From positions 1 to 64,000 of the IMG/VR virus record IMGVR_UViG_3300031787_000103: DNA of 64,000 bases; one strand, written 5' to 3'. The stretch is from a virus. The stretch's first letter is position 1; every line of letters starts with the position of its first letter. Under the pieces are notes generated by a model. That model was not told the origin of the DNA. It made no database searches and worked only from the letters and a program-made list of their open reading frames with translations. Positions 32,230-39,137 of the stretch are shown here, piece after piece. A program made the translations under genes and the position numbers.

Positions 32230-32771
32230 ACAAAGAAACAAGAGAAAACATCGAATGGATGAAGTCAGGCGGTATTGGTTGTGTTTTCGCTCAGGTGATG
32301 GCACGGAATCCTGAATCGGTTAATTGGCGAATAGATGCCATATCCGACTACTCAGGCGTAGCGAAAGACACTTTTATTCAATCAATCGTATTTCCAAGTA
32401 TGTCAGCCCAAGAAGTTAGGCAATGGGCATTGGACAACGGGTTTTACCTTGAAAACATAGACGATATGTACGATGGATTGCGAGTGAAAAGCGGGCAATT
32501 CGTGTCTTGGGTTCAATACTTCGGGCCGGATAGCCATGTGAAAACCCGTCAATCTCCCCATGCTATGCTTTCTTTCTGCATGAAACTTCCGGCTATCTAC
32601 CACGCAAAAGTGGGGTTTAGCGGCGTTCTACACCTTGCCCACGCATCGGTTCAGTCGCTTTCCGAAAAGGCCAAAGAAGCCATGTGGAAGCGAAGTTTTG
32701 TCCACACAGAGAGAATCTTAGGTCACAAACCAACGGTTGCAGAGGCAGCCAAAACAACATTTGTAAGATGA
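32226..32771 (+). CDS. Hypothetical protein
   Basis: 181 residues, alpha/beta, with Trp/Phe-rich segments (FVSWVQYFGPDSHVKTRQSP). Coupled to the UDG-like gene by ATGA. I do not recognise the family. Confidence 0.6.
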   Translation: MNKETRENIEWMKSGGIGCVFAQVMARNPESVNWRIDAISDYSGVAKDTFIQSIVFPSMSAQEVRQWALDNGFYLENIDDMYDGLRVKSGQFVSWVQYFGPDSHVKTRQSPHAMLSFCMKLPAIYHAKVGFSGVLHLAHASVQSLSEKAKEAMWKRSFVHTERILGHKPTVAEAAKTTFVR

Positions 32772-33196
32772 ACGAATACTTAATTATAGGCCAAGCACCA
32801 CCCGCTGTTAAGCAGCAAGTGCCATACGACACCACTATGCTTTACGATATGCTTGCGTGGTGCGGAATAAGTCAAATGGATGCCCAAAGTATCTTCGAGT
32901 TTGAGGCAATGACAGATGAGTTTCCCGGCTTTGGTCAGTCAGGGCATAAAGCGCCGGACAAAAAAAGGATGAGACAGTATTACGATGCTTGTTTGTATTT
33001 TAAGGGAGTACAGGCTAAAGGTGTAATAGTACTTGGTAACGTGGCTAAAGAAGCGTTAACTGAGTTCGGGTTTCAGCACGACAACATTTGTTACATCATT
33101 CACCCAAGCAAGAGGAATTATACAAGGATTATCGCTGAAAAAGAGAAGATAACCACAGCTATTAACAGTGTTTTACAAAAAGGAGGCTTCAAATGA
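32768..33196 (+). CDS. Uracil-DNA glycosylase-like protein
   Basis: 142 residues. LIIGQAPPAVKQQ near the N-terminus corresponds to the GExPGxxE loop of the UDG superfamily, VIVLGNVAKEAL to the central strand, and YIIHPSKRNYTR near residue 110 to the HPS motif that inserts into DNA. It would remove uracil or act on another modified base, or could be a catalytically altered relative, since the Asp or Glu of the first motif is replaced. UDG-like genes are frequent in Bacteroidota phages. Confidence 0.65.
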   Translation: MNEYLIIGQAPPAVKQQVPYDTTMLYDMLAWCGISQMDAQSIFEFEAMTDEFPGFGQSGHKAPDKKRMRQYYDACLYFKGVQAKGVIVLGNVAKEALTEFGFQHDNICYIIHPSKRNYTRIIAEKEKITTAINSVLQKGGFK

Positions 33197-33384
33197 CCAA
33201 AGAAACCGTAAAAATCGACACCCGTTACCCGAAATCGGCACGGTGTATTCAGTCCACATTCACGCCGGACGGATGGAAACAAGCCACATTCAACGACCTT
33301 GCACGGCATCACGCAGGGGCCAAAAAAGAGTCGCTGTTTCAGAGGATAGTCGCAGGGGTGAAAGAAACGATTGACGAGATATGA
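33193..33384 (+). CDS. Hypothetical small basic protein
   Basis: 63 residues, ATGA overlap on both sides. Unrecognised. Confidence 0.55.
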   Translation: MTKETVKIDTRYPKSARCIQSTFTPDGWKQATFNDLARHHAGAKKESLFQRIVAGVKETIDEI

Positions 33385-33614
33385 AAACCACTACCCCGAA
33401 GAAGATAAGGGCTTTCCCATACGAGCGTTTGAGCCGTGCCCTTGCCTACTTTGAGGACATCGACATGAACCCAAAGAGTGCTATCAAGACCTTCATGCCT
33501 ACAAAGAGAAGGTTAATGCAGAAGTTGGACTACGATACCTATGACATGGAAGTGCTTGAAGCGCTTGAGGCTGTTATTGAGAAGTTAAATTCATTGCACG
33601 GCTCGAACGGGTGA
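33381..33614 (+). CDS. Hypothetical helical protein
   Basis: 77 residues, basic and helical. The last codons lie within a perfect dispersed-motif copy (33597-33607), and the tmRNA promoter starts here. Unrecognised. Confidence 0.55.
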   Translation: MKTTTPKKIRAFPYERLSRALAYFEDIDMNPKSAIKTFMPTKRRLMQKLDYDTYDMEVLEALEAVIEKLNSLHGSNG

Positions 33615-33616
33615 TG

Positions 33617-33624
33617 TATATTTG
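33617..33624 (+). promoter_or_regulatory. -7 box of the tmRNA promoter
   Basis: TATATTTG, 19 bp before the mature tmRNA 5' end, with CATTGC about 20 bp upstream and a dispersed-motif copy between. Confidence 0.5.
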
Positions 33625-33643
33625 AGGCAGTTCTTTGATTTAT

Positions 33644-33949
33644 GGGGCTGACTGGATTTGACAGTCGGAAAGAAGAATGTAGTTCAGGCAGGTGGCGACC
33701 TTACGCACAAGTCAGAAACGACAACAATGTGATTCCTATGTTCCCTTCGTGGAACGGTGTTCAGGCAGCAGCGTAAGCTGTTCACGGCAACAGAAAACCT
33801 GAAAATGTTTGTCCGAACGTAAAACGGACTGGTGGACACCTCCGGCGATAAGTCGAGGCCCTGTTTGCGGGTATGTCAAACCCGATAAGCCTGTAAGAAA
33901 ATGAATTTTGGAAACCGATTGGACGTGGGTTCGACTCCCACCAGCTCCA
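33644..33949 (+). ncRNA. ssrA: tmRNA (transfer-messenger RNA)
   Basis: The 5' end GGGGCTGACTGGATTTGAC and the 3' end GTGGGTTCGACTCCCACCAGCTCCA are classic tmRNA termini. GGGGCTG (33644-33650) pairs with CAGCTCC (33942-33948), and GTGGG/CCCAC closes the T-arm with TTCGACT. The CCA end is not fully encoded. The tag frame starts after the conserved AGTC: AGA AAC GAC ... (33714) and ends at TAA 33774-33776, giving RNDNNVIPMFPSWNGVQAAA. It aligns with the ANDENYALAA type at NDxN and the terminal Ala run. tmRNA rescues stalled ribosomes and tags the unfinished proteins for proteolysis. Confidence 0.9.
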
Positions 33950-33954
33950 CTAAA

Positions 33955-34118
33955 GGACGGGTGTCGTGGATTAACACCCACAGACAGTGTATCGCGCGTA
34001 TGTTGCGGGGGGCCCAACTCAGGGATGACAGAGCACCAGAGGACAACCGTTAAGACAACCACTTCGCGTGAATGAGGAGACAGAGATGTTACCGTAGGCA
34101 GAACGCCCTACCCCGTCC
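33955..34118 (+). ncRNA. Candidate structured RNA downstream of tmRNA
   Basis: GGACGGG (33955-33961) is complementary to CCCGTCC (34112-34118), which would close a 164-nt domain five bases after the tmRNA. Inside, GGGTGT/ACACCC (33959-33979) forms an alternative hairpin. No convincing protein frame is present. A terminator follows at 34141. Confidence 0.3.
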
Positions 34119-34140
34119 AAAAATTAGTGTTTCACTGACA

Positions 34141-34160
34141 GCCGGAAAGACGGCATTTTT
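34141..34160 (+). terminator. Intrinsic terminator of the tmRNA region
   Basis: GCCG-GAAAGA-CGGC followed by ATTTTT. Confidence 0.65.
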
Positions 34161-34199
34161 ACAAGGCTTTTTGGTTAATAGGTTAATTTAGGTCGAAAG

Positions 34200-34235
34200 T
34201 CCCCGTGAAAAGTCGCGGGGATTTTTGTATATTAG
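34200..34235 (+). promoter_or_regulatory. Hairpin with T-run followed by a leaderless promoter
   Basis: TCCCCG/CGGGGA (34200-34221) with ATTTTT resembles a second terminator. It runs straight into the -7 box TATATTAG (34228-34235), then CCCCC and ATG 34241. Confidence 0.55.
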
Positions 34236-34240
34236 CCCCC

Positions 34241-34546
34241 ATGAGTATCAGAGATATAGTCAGAGAAAGTTATCGTGACGCAGGGCTAAACCGTTGGGTA
34301 GCAAGGAATAAGTCGGTACATCGGACAATCTTGTACTGCCTATTCACCGGAGCAATCGCAGGGGCTTTGCTTGAGTCGCCGGAAATGGTACTCTTGTGCG
34401 GCGGTTCTTTTGTCCTTTGGCTGTGGATTTTGGCACTTGAGCACATCTACATAGGCCACAAGATTGAGAAGATTATGGATAAATTAAGGGAGGCCGGATA
34501 TAACGTATCGTGGGAGGAAGCATGGAGTCAGGCGGGGATAGAGTAA
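34241..34546 (+). CDS. Hypothetical membrane protein
   Basis: 101 residues from ATG 34241 with two transmembrane segments (ILYCLFTGAIAGALL and MVLLCGGSFVLWLWILAL) and amphipathic ends. The -7 box five bases before the ATG supports the start. It overlaps the RuvC-like gene by 25 bp. Function unknown. Confidence 0.6.
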   Translation: MSIRDIVRESYRDAGLNRWVARNKSVHRTILYCLFTGAIAGALLESPEMVLLCGGSFVLWLWILALEHIYIGHKIEKIMDKLREAGYNVSWEEAWSQAGIE

Positions 34547-35001
34547 TAGTGGTCGGAATAGACCCCGGAACGTCTGAGTCGGCGTTCTGCCTGTTCGACG
34601 GCGAAAGGTTCGACTACCTTAAATGCTCTAACTCGGAGTTCCTGCCAACCCTTCACGACTACATCAGCTACAAACAGGTTGAAAGAATCTACATCGAGGG
34701 TATGCAGTCCTATGGCCGTGTAGGAGAAACCACCTTCCAAACCGCTTATTTCGTGGGTAGGTGCTTGGAGTACCTTGAAAGGATTGGCCATAAACCGGAA
34801 GTAATCAAACGGCACGAAGTCCTATCCCACCACGGCTGCAACAAAAAGAAGGGCTATGTAGGCCCGAAGTCTAAGGACGCGAGGATTAGAAAGGCTTTAA
34901 TCGACCGCTTCGGGAACAAAACCAAAGGAATCTACAAGGATTGTTGGTCGGCGGCGGCTATTGCGGTTATGGCTTACGATAGGCTCAAAGCGAGTTCCTG
35001 A
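34522..35001 (+). CDS. RuvC-like Holliday junction resolvase
   Basis: 159 residues. VVGIDPGTSESAFCLFDG gives the first catalytic Asp (Asp14), IYIEGMQSYG the Glu (Glu59), and KDCWSAAAIAVMAYDRL near 140-157 the C-terminal acidic motif, the order of RuvC-type RNase-H-fold resolvases. It would cut four-way junctions made by recombination and replication before packaging. Basic stretches (KRHEVLSHHGCNKKKGY) suit DNA binding. Confidence 0.8.
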   Translation: MESGGDRVIVVGIDPGTSESAFCLFDGERFDYLKCSNSEFLPTLHDYISYKQVERIYIEGMQSYGRVGETTFQTAYFVGRCLEYLERIGHKPEVIKRHEVLSHHGCNKKKGYVGPKSKDARIRKALIDRFGNKTKGIYKDCWSAAAIAVMAYDRLKASS

Positions 35002-35251
35002 TCTGATTCTGCCGTGCCTCAAGAAGCAGGGCCGAAAACGTCTCAAACTCACAGTCCGCAGTAATCGGGTATTCCTCGCCCGCCAAAAACACCAAAGTAG
35101 TGTTCTTTCGTTCCATGCCAAGCGCAATACGAGTTATCTGCGATACATGGATAAGGTGTTTCTGAGGAAGTATCCGTGATGGGTGGCCTTCTTCCGGTAC
35201 AAGACCGTCGAAAAGCAAGTCCTCGGAGTATATTTTGCGCCGTGTACTCAT
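34985..35251 (-). CDS. Hypothetical beta-rich protein
   Basis: 88 residues with HVSQITRIALGMERKNTTLVFLAGEEYPITADCEFETF. The beta pattern loosely resembles LytTR-type small domains, but this is not firm. Coupled to the upstream gene by ATGA, and its 3' end overlaps the RuvC-like gene by 17 bp. Confidence 0.55.
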   Translation of the reverse strand: MSTRRKIYSEDLLFDGLVPEEGHPSRILPQKHLIHVSQITRIALGMERKNTTLVFLAGEEYPITADCEFETFSALLLEARQNQIRNSL

Positions 35252-35529
35252 AGCCCAAGTTTTTCTCTTATCTCACGTTCAGAACCCCAAACCGTGTAAG
35301 TCCCGCAGTCGGTTTCGATAGTTGTCTTTTTTTCGGATACCGTGACCTTCTTTGTGTCGTTGTTAACAGCGATGTACGGATACACGGCTGAAACTTTGTC
35401 AATCCGCAAGGTCAACTTGTAGTCAAACGGAATATCAACGGCATCGTCACCGTCAGGCACGGTTGCAACGCTATGTGCGTCAAATGTTACTGATTTTACG
35501 ATGTGGATAGGCGACCGGAACTTAATCAT
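35248..35529 (-). CDS. Hypothetical beta-rich protein, possibly related to its neighbour
   Basis: 93 residues from ATG 35529. IDKVSAVYPYIAVNNDTKKVT with TIETDCGTYTVWGSEREI has a strand order like the next gene. Both could come from a duplication. Unrecognised. Confidence 0.55.
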   Translation of the reverse strand: MIKFRSPIHIVKSVTFDAHSVATVPDGDDAVDIPFDYKLTLRIDKVSAVYPYIAVNNDTKKVTVSEKKTTIETDCGTYTVWGSEREIREKLGL

Positions 35530-35945
35530 AGGTGTTTGTCTATTAGAAATGTGTACTTCGCGTATAATTCTTTGTCGTTGGCTGCAATATACGCCAATTT
35601 TCGCTCCCACGAGTGCTGCAACATCTTGTCTTTGAACTTTCCGTTACCCCACGTATTGTGGCAGTCCACGCACTCAAGGACAATATTATCGGGGTCAAGC
35701 CGGAGGTCTTTTCGCACCCCCTTAGCGATGATATGGCTAAAGTAGGATACGTTAAATTCCCTTAAATGCTTGCCGCAGCTTTCGCAAACGTGGGCTTTTT
35801 TGGCCCAAATGTCTTCAAACATGGCCTTTTCGCCTGTGGGTTTACGTTTTGCGAACCCTTTTGGCTTAGGTTTATCCGCACGGTAGTCTTTGCACAGGTG
35901 TCGGTTGAAATCGGTGCAAAAACATTCTTCTCTTTGGCACTTCAT
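35526..35945 (-). CDS. HNH endonuclease
   Basis: 139 residues. CESCGKH near residue 60 and CVDCHNTWG near residue 95 form two CxxC zinc pairs, and SYFSHIIAKG between them holds the His of the HNH motif. Such enzymes cut DNA in packaging, recombination or homing. The start ATG 35945 follows a -7 box (TATCTTAG, 35957-35950) and CCCC, predicting a leaderless message. Confidence 0.75.
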   Translation of the reverse strand: MKCQREECFCTDFNRHLCKDYRADKPKPKGFAKRKPTGEKAMFEDIWAKKAHVCESCGKHLREFNVSYFSHIIAKGVRKDLRLDPDNIVLECVDCHNTWGNGKFKDKMLQHSWERKLAYIAANDKELYAKYTFLIDKHL

Positions 35946-36020
35946 GGGGCTAAGATAAGTAAAGGGCCGTCTCGTTTGACAGCCCATCACTTTAAACAAT
36001 AAACAAAAAACACGGGACTC

Positions 36021-36230
36021 TCACCCCTTGAGAACATACAGAACGTCGTCCTCAAATACTATTCCTTTGGATACCGAGCCTCGGTAGGCGCTAAAAACGT
36101 CTCCGGCCTCTATCTTTTCGCACATATCGCCGACTTCGATAGCCTTGTACCGTGCTACGGGCTTTTTCTTGACCTGAATGAGTGAGTTTTCTTCTTGCAC
36201 CTCCTCGCAACGGATGAACCTGTTAATCAT
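36021..36230 (-). CDS. Hypothetical protein
   Basis: 69 residues, beta-rich. The -7 box TACATTAG (36242-36235) is followed by CCCC and ATG 36230. Unrecognised. Confidence 0.55.
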   Translation of the reverse strand: MINRFIRCEEVQEENSLIQVKKKPVARYKAIEVGDMCEKIEAGDVFSAYRGSVSKGIVFEDDVLYVLKG

Positions 36231-36268
36231 GGGGCTAATGTACTCTTTTTTGGACGGGTTGTCAAGAC

Positions 36269-36475
36269 TTAATCTGTTTTAAGTAGTGCTTTAACTCCCC
36301 AATCAAGGGTTAGCGTGTCTCCCTCTTTCACTTTAGCTGGAAGTCGCTTTTCCTCGTAGTTGACCTTCACGGTTTTCAGTTCTTCCAAGCCAAACGTCAC
36401 CTTAGTGATTGTTCCTCTTTCCGGCACAGGGAAGTCGGGGTGATTTATCGCAGACATTTCGTATTCCATCTTCAT
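36269..36475 (-). CDS. Hypothetical beta-rich protein
   Basis: 68 residues with GTITKVTFGLEELKTVKVNYE and KVKEGDTLTLDWG, a small beta-barrel pattern. Unrecognised. Confidence 0.5.
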   Translation of the reverse strand: MKMEYEMSAINHPDFPVPERGTITKVTFGLEELKTVKVNYEEKRLPAKVKEGDTLTLDWGVKALLKTD

Positions 36476-36554
36476 TCAGGTATAGCACCGTTCGCAGGTG
36501 TGGGTGGGTTATATGGGTGCAAAAGGTAGGGCTATCTGAGAATTAGCGGTAGTG

Positions 36555-36971
36555 CTACCTAATAGCATCCAAACAATCAAGCATTTTAGTCTTTGATTTG
36601 TTAGGGTTGCAATTTTTTGGGCCAAGCGAATATTTTATTTCTTCAATTTCAAGCCCAGTCAAACTAATTGTAAGGGTATGTGTTGACTTGTAATAAGGGT
36701 CTGAAACAAGCTCGAAATCGTCCCTTTTAAATGTCCCAAACCCACGATGTCCGTTAATAATTGATGCACCCATATACCCTTTTTCATAAGGCGCACCAAT
36801 GCCTTTGTTTTCAGTCCATTCAACTAAAGCAATATGGTTGCCGTCTGTAACTATGTCACCTTTTTCAAAGTGCTTATGTTCAGACGCTTCATACCTTAGT
36901 TTTTGCTCATTTTCGTAAACTCTTTTTAGTTCTTTTAGTTGAGCCTCTAATTTTTCGATTTGTTCTTTCAT
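36555..36971 (-). CDS. Hypothetical coiled-coil protein
   Basis: 138 residues: an N-terminal coil (IEKLEAQLKELKRVYENEQ), then a KOW/SH3-like stretch (HFEKGDIVTDGNHIALVEW). Unrecognised; 13 bp after the preceding gene. Confidence 0.55.
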   Translation of the reverse strand: MKEQIEKLEAQLKELKRVYENEQKLRYEASEHKHFEKGDIVTDGNHIALVEWTENKGIGAPYEKGYMGASIINGHRGFGTFKRDDFELVSDPYYKSTHTLTISLTGLEIEEIKYSLGPKNCNPNKSKTKMLDCLDAIR

Positions 36972-36984
36972 TTTTTTGATTTAG

Positions 36985-37203
36985 TTATTCAACATTACAT
37001 CGGTTACAAATTCCTGTGTTTTCATCCTTCCACGCCTCAATCAACACTGCGGCCTTGTCGTCGTCGAGTTCTTTGTCAAGAATCCTTTCCTCTTGGTTGA
37101 GGATTTCGGCGCTGTCGCAAAACACACAAAGGCGAGGCTCGTCTTGATTCCACGGGGCGGACGGGTGGAGGTCTGCCCCGGCGGGGAGTCGTGGGTCGGT
37201 CAT
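36985..37203 (-). CDS. Small zinc-finger-like protein
   Basis: 72 residues from ATG 37203. CVFC near residue 26 and CNRC at the C-terminus could jointly bind zinc. A TACATTTG box lies 17 bp upstream on the minus strand. Function unknown. Confidence 0.55.
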   Translation of the reverse strand: MTDPRLPAGADLHPSAPWNQDEPRLCVFCDSAEILNQEERILDKELDDDKAAVLIEAWKDENTGICNRCNVE

Positions 37204-37277
37204 GTTTATCGTATTTGTTCGCCAAATGTAGAACGGACATTCGGGTTTATTGTAAAACGAAATGTTAAAAATGCGGA

Positions 37278-37302
37278 CACGGCTCGAAATGTTGTATCTT
37301 TG
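37278..37302 (+). promoter_or_regulatory. Promoter of the exonuclease gene with dispersed motif
   Basis: CACGGCTCGAA (37278-37288), six bases, then the -7 box TATCTTTG (37295-37302), 16 bases before ATG 37319. Confidence 0.55.
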
Positions 37303-37318
37303 GTCAAACAAAACAACC

Positions 37319-38296
37319 ATGTCGCAATCAAAGTGGCCTAAGTTTTTCTTTGAAAACCCACGGGAAGAAGGTGAAGGCACGATGAGTTACTTGAGGAGAG
37401 TCCTCAAAAGAGCGCAGAAAATCAGCGAAGTCAAAGACGAATACGCGCTCAAGACAAAGTACAACAAGTTCGGAAAAGTCGAGTACGTAGAAGAAGTCCA
37501 AGACTACAAAAAAGCCGCAAGAATCCTTGTTTTTGACATCGAAACCGCGCCCTTGAAGGCATGGGTGTGGGGCAAGTGGAAACAGAACATATCCGACAGT
37601 CAGGTAATTGAAGATTGGTTTATGCTTTGTTGGTCGGCCAAATGGTTGTTTGAGGATTCAACTTTTAGTGCTGTACTTACGCCGGAAGAAGCCGTAAATC
37701 AGGACGATAGGCGCATTACTGAACTCTTGTGGGAGAAGATAAATGAAGCCTCTTGTGTTATAGCGCATAACGCCCACCGATTTGATGTAAAGCGCGTAAA
37801 TACACGGTTTCTCATCCACGGTATGCCGCCACCGATGCCGTACAAAGTCATTGATACCTTGCTACACCTTAGAAACCAATTTGCCAATTCGTCCAACAGG
37901 CTTGATAGCATCAATGAAAAGTTGGGACTAAGACGCAAGATTGACACCGGAGGCTTTGACCTTTGGGCTAAGTGCTGCGCGGGTGACGCCGAGGCGCTGA
38001 GACAAATGGAGGTCTACAATATCGGTGACGTTAAGGCTTTGGAGGAACATTACCTGAGAATCAGACCGTGGATTCAACCGCACCCGAATATCGGGCTTCA
38101 TATCCTTGACGGGGTTGAACGGTGTCCTTCGTGCGGGTCAAGCAAACTGCAATGGCAAAGCGATTACCACACCACTGTTAACATCTATTCGGCGTTCCGG
38201 TGTGGGGATTGTGGTTCAACAGGCAGAAGTCGTAAAAGCGCTATTCCGGTTGCCAAACGTGCAGCGATACTTTCCTCTTTGCCTAAATCCAAATAA
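37319..38296 (+). CDS. DnaQ-like (DEDD) 3'-5' exonuclease with C-terminal zinc ribbon
   Basis: 325 residues. ILVFDIETAPLK gives Asp73 and Glu75 (ExoI motif), CVIAHNAHRFDVKRV near 150 the ExoII motif, and YNIGDVKALEEHYLRI near 231 the ExoIII motif, typical of RNase-H-like exonucleases related to the proofreading domain of family B polymerases. The C-terminus has CPSC and CGDC pairs, a zinc ribbon likely to contact DNA. There is no polymerase domain. It may serve replication proofreading in trans or degradation of host DNA. Confidence 0.75.
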   Translation: MSQSKWPKFFFENPREEGEGTMSYLRRVLKRAQKISEVKDEYALKTKYNKFGKVEYVEEVQDYKKAARILVFDIETAPLKAWVWGKWKQNISDSQVIEDWFMLCWSAKWLFEDSTFSAVLTPEEAVNQDDRRITELLWEKINEASCVIAHNAHRFDVKRVNTRFLIHGMPPPMPYKVIDTLLHLRNQFANSSNRLDSINEKLGLRRKIDTGGFDLWAKCCAGDAEALRQMEVYNIGDVKALEEHYLRIRPWIQPHPNIGLHILDGVERCPSCGSSKLQWQSDYHTTVNIYSAFRCGDCGSTGRSRKSAIPVAKRAAILSSLPKSK

Positions 38297-38306
38297 GTCA
38301 AGTCCG

Positions 38307-38362
38307 AGGGCCAAAAAGTTTACTCGTTAGCGATAGAGGGCTGAGATTTTCTTGGCCCTTTG
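38307..38362 (+). terminator. Possible terminator after the exonuclease gene
   Basis: AGGGCCAA near 38307 pairs with TTGGCCCT near 38352, followed by TTTG. The loop is long (about 37 nt), so this is uncertain. Confidence 0.35.
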
Positions 38363-38385
38363 CTATTGTTTTTAGCATATATTTG
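38361..38385 (+). promoter_or_regulatory. Palindrome copy 4 overlapping the promoter of the spanin-like genes
   Basis: TGCTAT-TGTTT-TTAGCA (38361-38377) abuts the -7 box TATATTTG (38378-38385), and ATG 38390 is four bases further. A protein on the palindrome would block this promoter. Confidence 0.55.
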
Positions 38386-38389
38386 CTAC

Positions 38390-38761
38390 ATGGCAAAGAC
38401 GGCGCTATACATTATCATCGCTCTTGGAATACTGTTCCTAACAAGCGTAGGAGGTAATATCTACCTGTGGACACGGCTCGAACGTTCACGTATGGACATT
38501 CAAAACCTCCGTGAAATACCCACGGCACTTGAGCAGGAGATTAAATTACTCCGTGCAGACAGGGATAGTTCCGAGGCCGTAGTCGAAACATTACTCGAAA
38601 AGATAGCCCAAAGCGAGGCCGAAGTAGATAAGATTAACAAAGAATTGTCACGTTCAAAAACCAAAAGGAATGAAACACTTAGTAACGCTCGTACTATGTC
38701 TGCTGATGAGCGGCTCGATGATGTCGCAAAGCGGTTATCCAAAGTACCTAAAGCTCCCTGA
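38390..38761 (+). CDS. Membrane-anchored coiled-coil protein, possible inner-membrane spanin
   Basis: 123 residues: an N-terminal transmembrane helix (YIIIALGILFLTSVGGNIYL) then a periplasmic coiled coil (IPTALEQEIKLLRADRDSSE onwards). This is the layout of an i-spanin (Rz-like). It overlaps the next gene by 92 bp in another frame, as Rz and Rz1 do. It is, however, far from the amidase and holin genes. Confidence 0.45.
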   Translation: MAKTALYIIIALGILFLTSVGGNIYLWTRLERSRMDIQNLREIPTALEQEIKLLRADRDSSEAVVETLLEKIAQSEAEVDKINKELSRSKTKRNETLSNARTMSADERLDDVAKRLSKVPKAP

Positions 38762-39137
38762 TGGGACGGTAGTAGCGGCGTTTAATCTTGAGCAATTAGA
38801 GGCTATTCAGCGCGTCCTGATTATTTGGGAGGCACTTGAATTTGAAAACTACAAGTTAGAGCGGGCTAATAAGGAACTGACCGAACAGGTAGAGTTAAAG
38901 CAGGAAGTCATTGACGAAAAGGCCACTCAGATTGCCAAATTAGAGGCCGAGGTAAGGATTAGTCAGGGTGTTTCCGATCAGTACAAGGCGTTATACAACG
39001 AACAAAAGGCCGAGACTCAGAAGTGGTCTGTCATGTACAACAAAGAGGTTGTAAAAAAGAAAAGGTGGCGAACCATTGGTATAGTTGCCACCCTTGCTGC
39101 CGGAGTACAGACGGCTATTCTTGTGCTTTCGCGTTAA
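38670..39137 (+). CDS. Exported coiled-coil protein, partner of the spanin-like gene
   Basis: 155 residues: signal peptide (HLVTLVLCLLMSGSMMS), a long coiled coil (residues 50-125) and a C-terminal transmembrane helix (IGIVATLAAGVQTAILVL). A lipobox is not evident. Two membrane segments around a coil could span the envelope. Its 3' end overlaps the convergent exonuclease gene by 23 bp. Spanin function is an inference from layout. Confidence 0.4.
   Translation: MKHLVTLVLCLLMSGSMMSQSGYPKYLKLPDGTVVAAFNLEQLEAIQRVLIIWEALEFENYKLERANKELTEQVELKQEVIDEKATQIAKLEAEVRISQGVSDQYKALYNEQKAETQKWSVMYNKEVVKKKRWRTIGIVATLAAGVQTAILVLSR

Larger units (their letters stand above)
27466..38482 (-). repeat. Dispersed 11-bp motif, CACGGC(G/T)CGAA orientation on the plus strand
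   Basis: Perfect copies at 27466, 27784, 29181, 29774, 33597, 37278 and 38472, and one-mismatch copies at 28498, 28836, 30252 and 31041, all reading CACGGC on the plus strand, opposite to the cluster at 20.8-26.2 kb. Weaker copies in the other orientation occur at 33428 and 35233. Confidence 0.75.

Noticed and set aside
33736-34062. A 108-codon minus-strand frame containing GGSRTHV
   Set aside because: It lies antisense to the tmRNA; the GGxRTHV-like peptide is the reverse complement of the T-arm, a well-known false gene.
33955-34118. The RNA after the tmRNA as a second piece of a split tmRNA
   Set aside because: The tmRNA is complete in one piece with both halves of the acceptor stem, so no second piece is needed.
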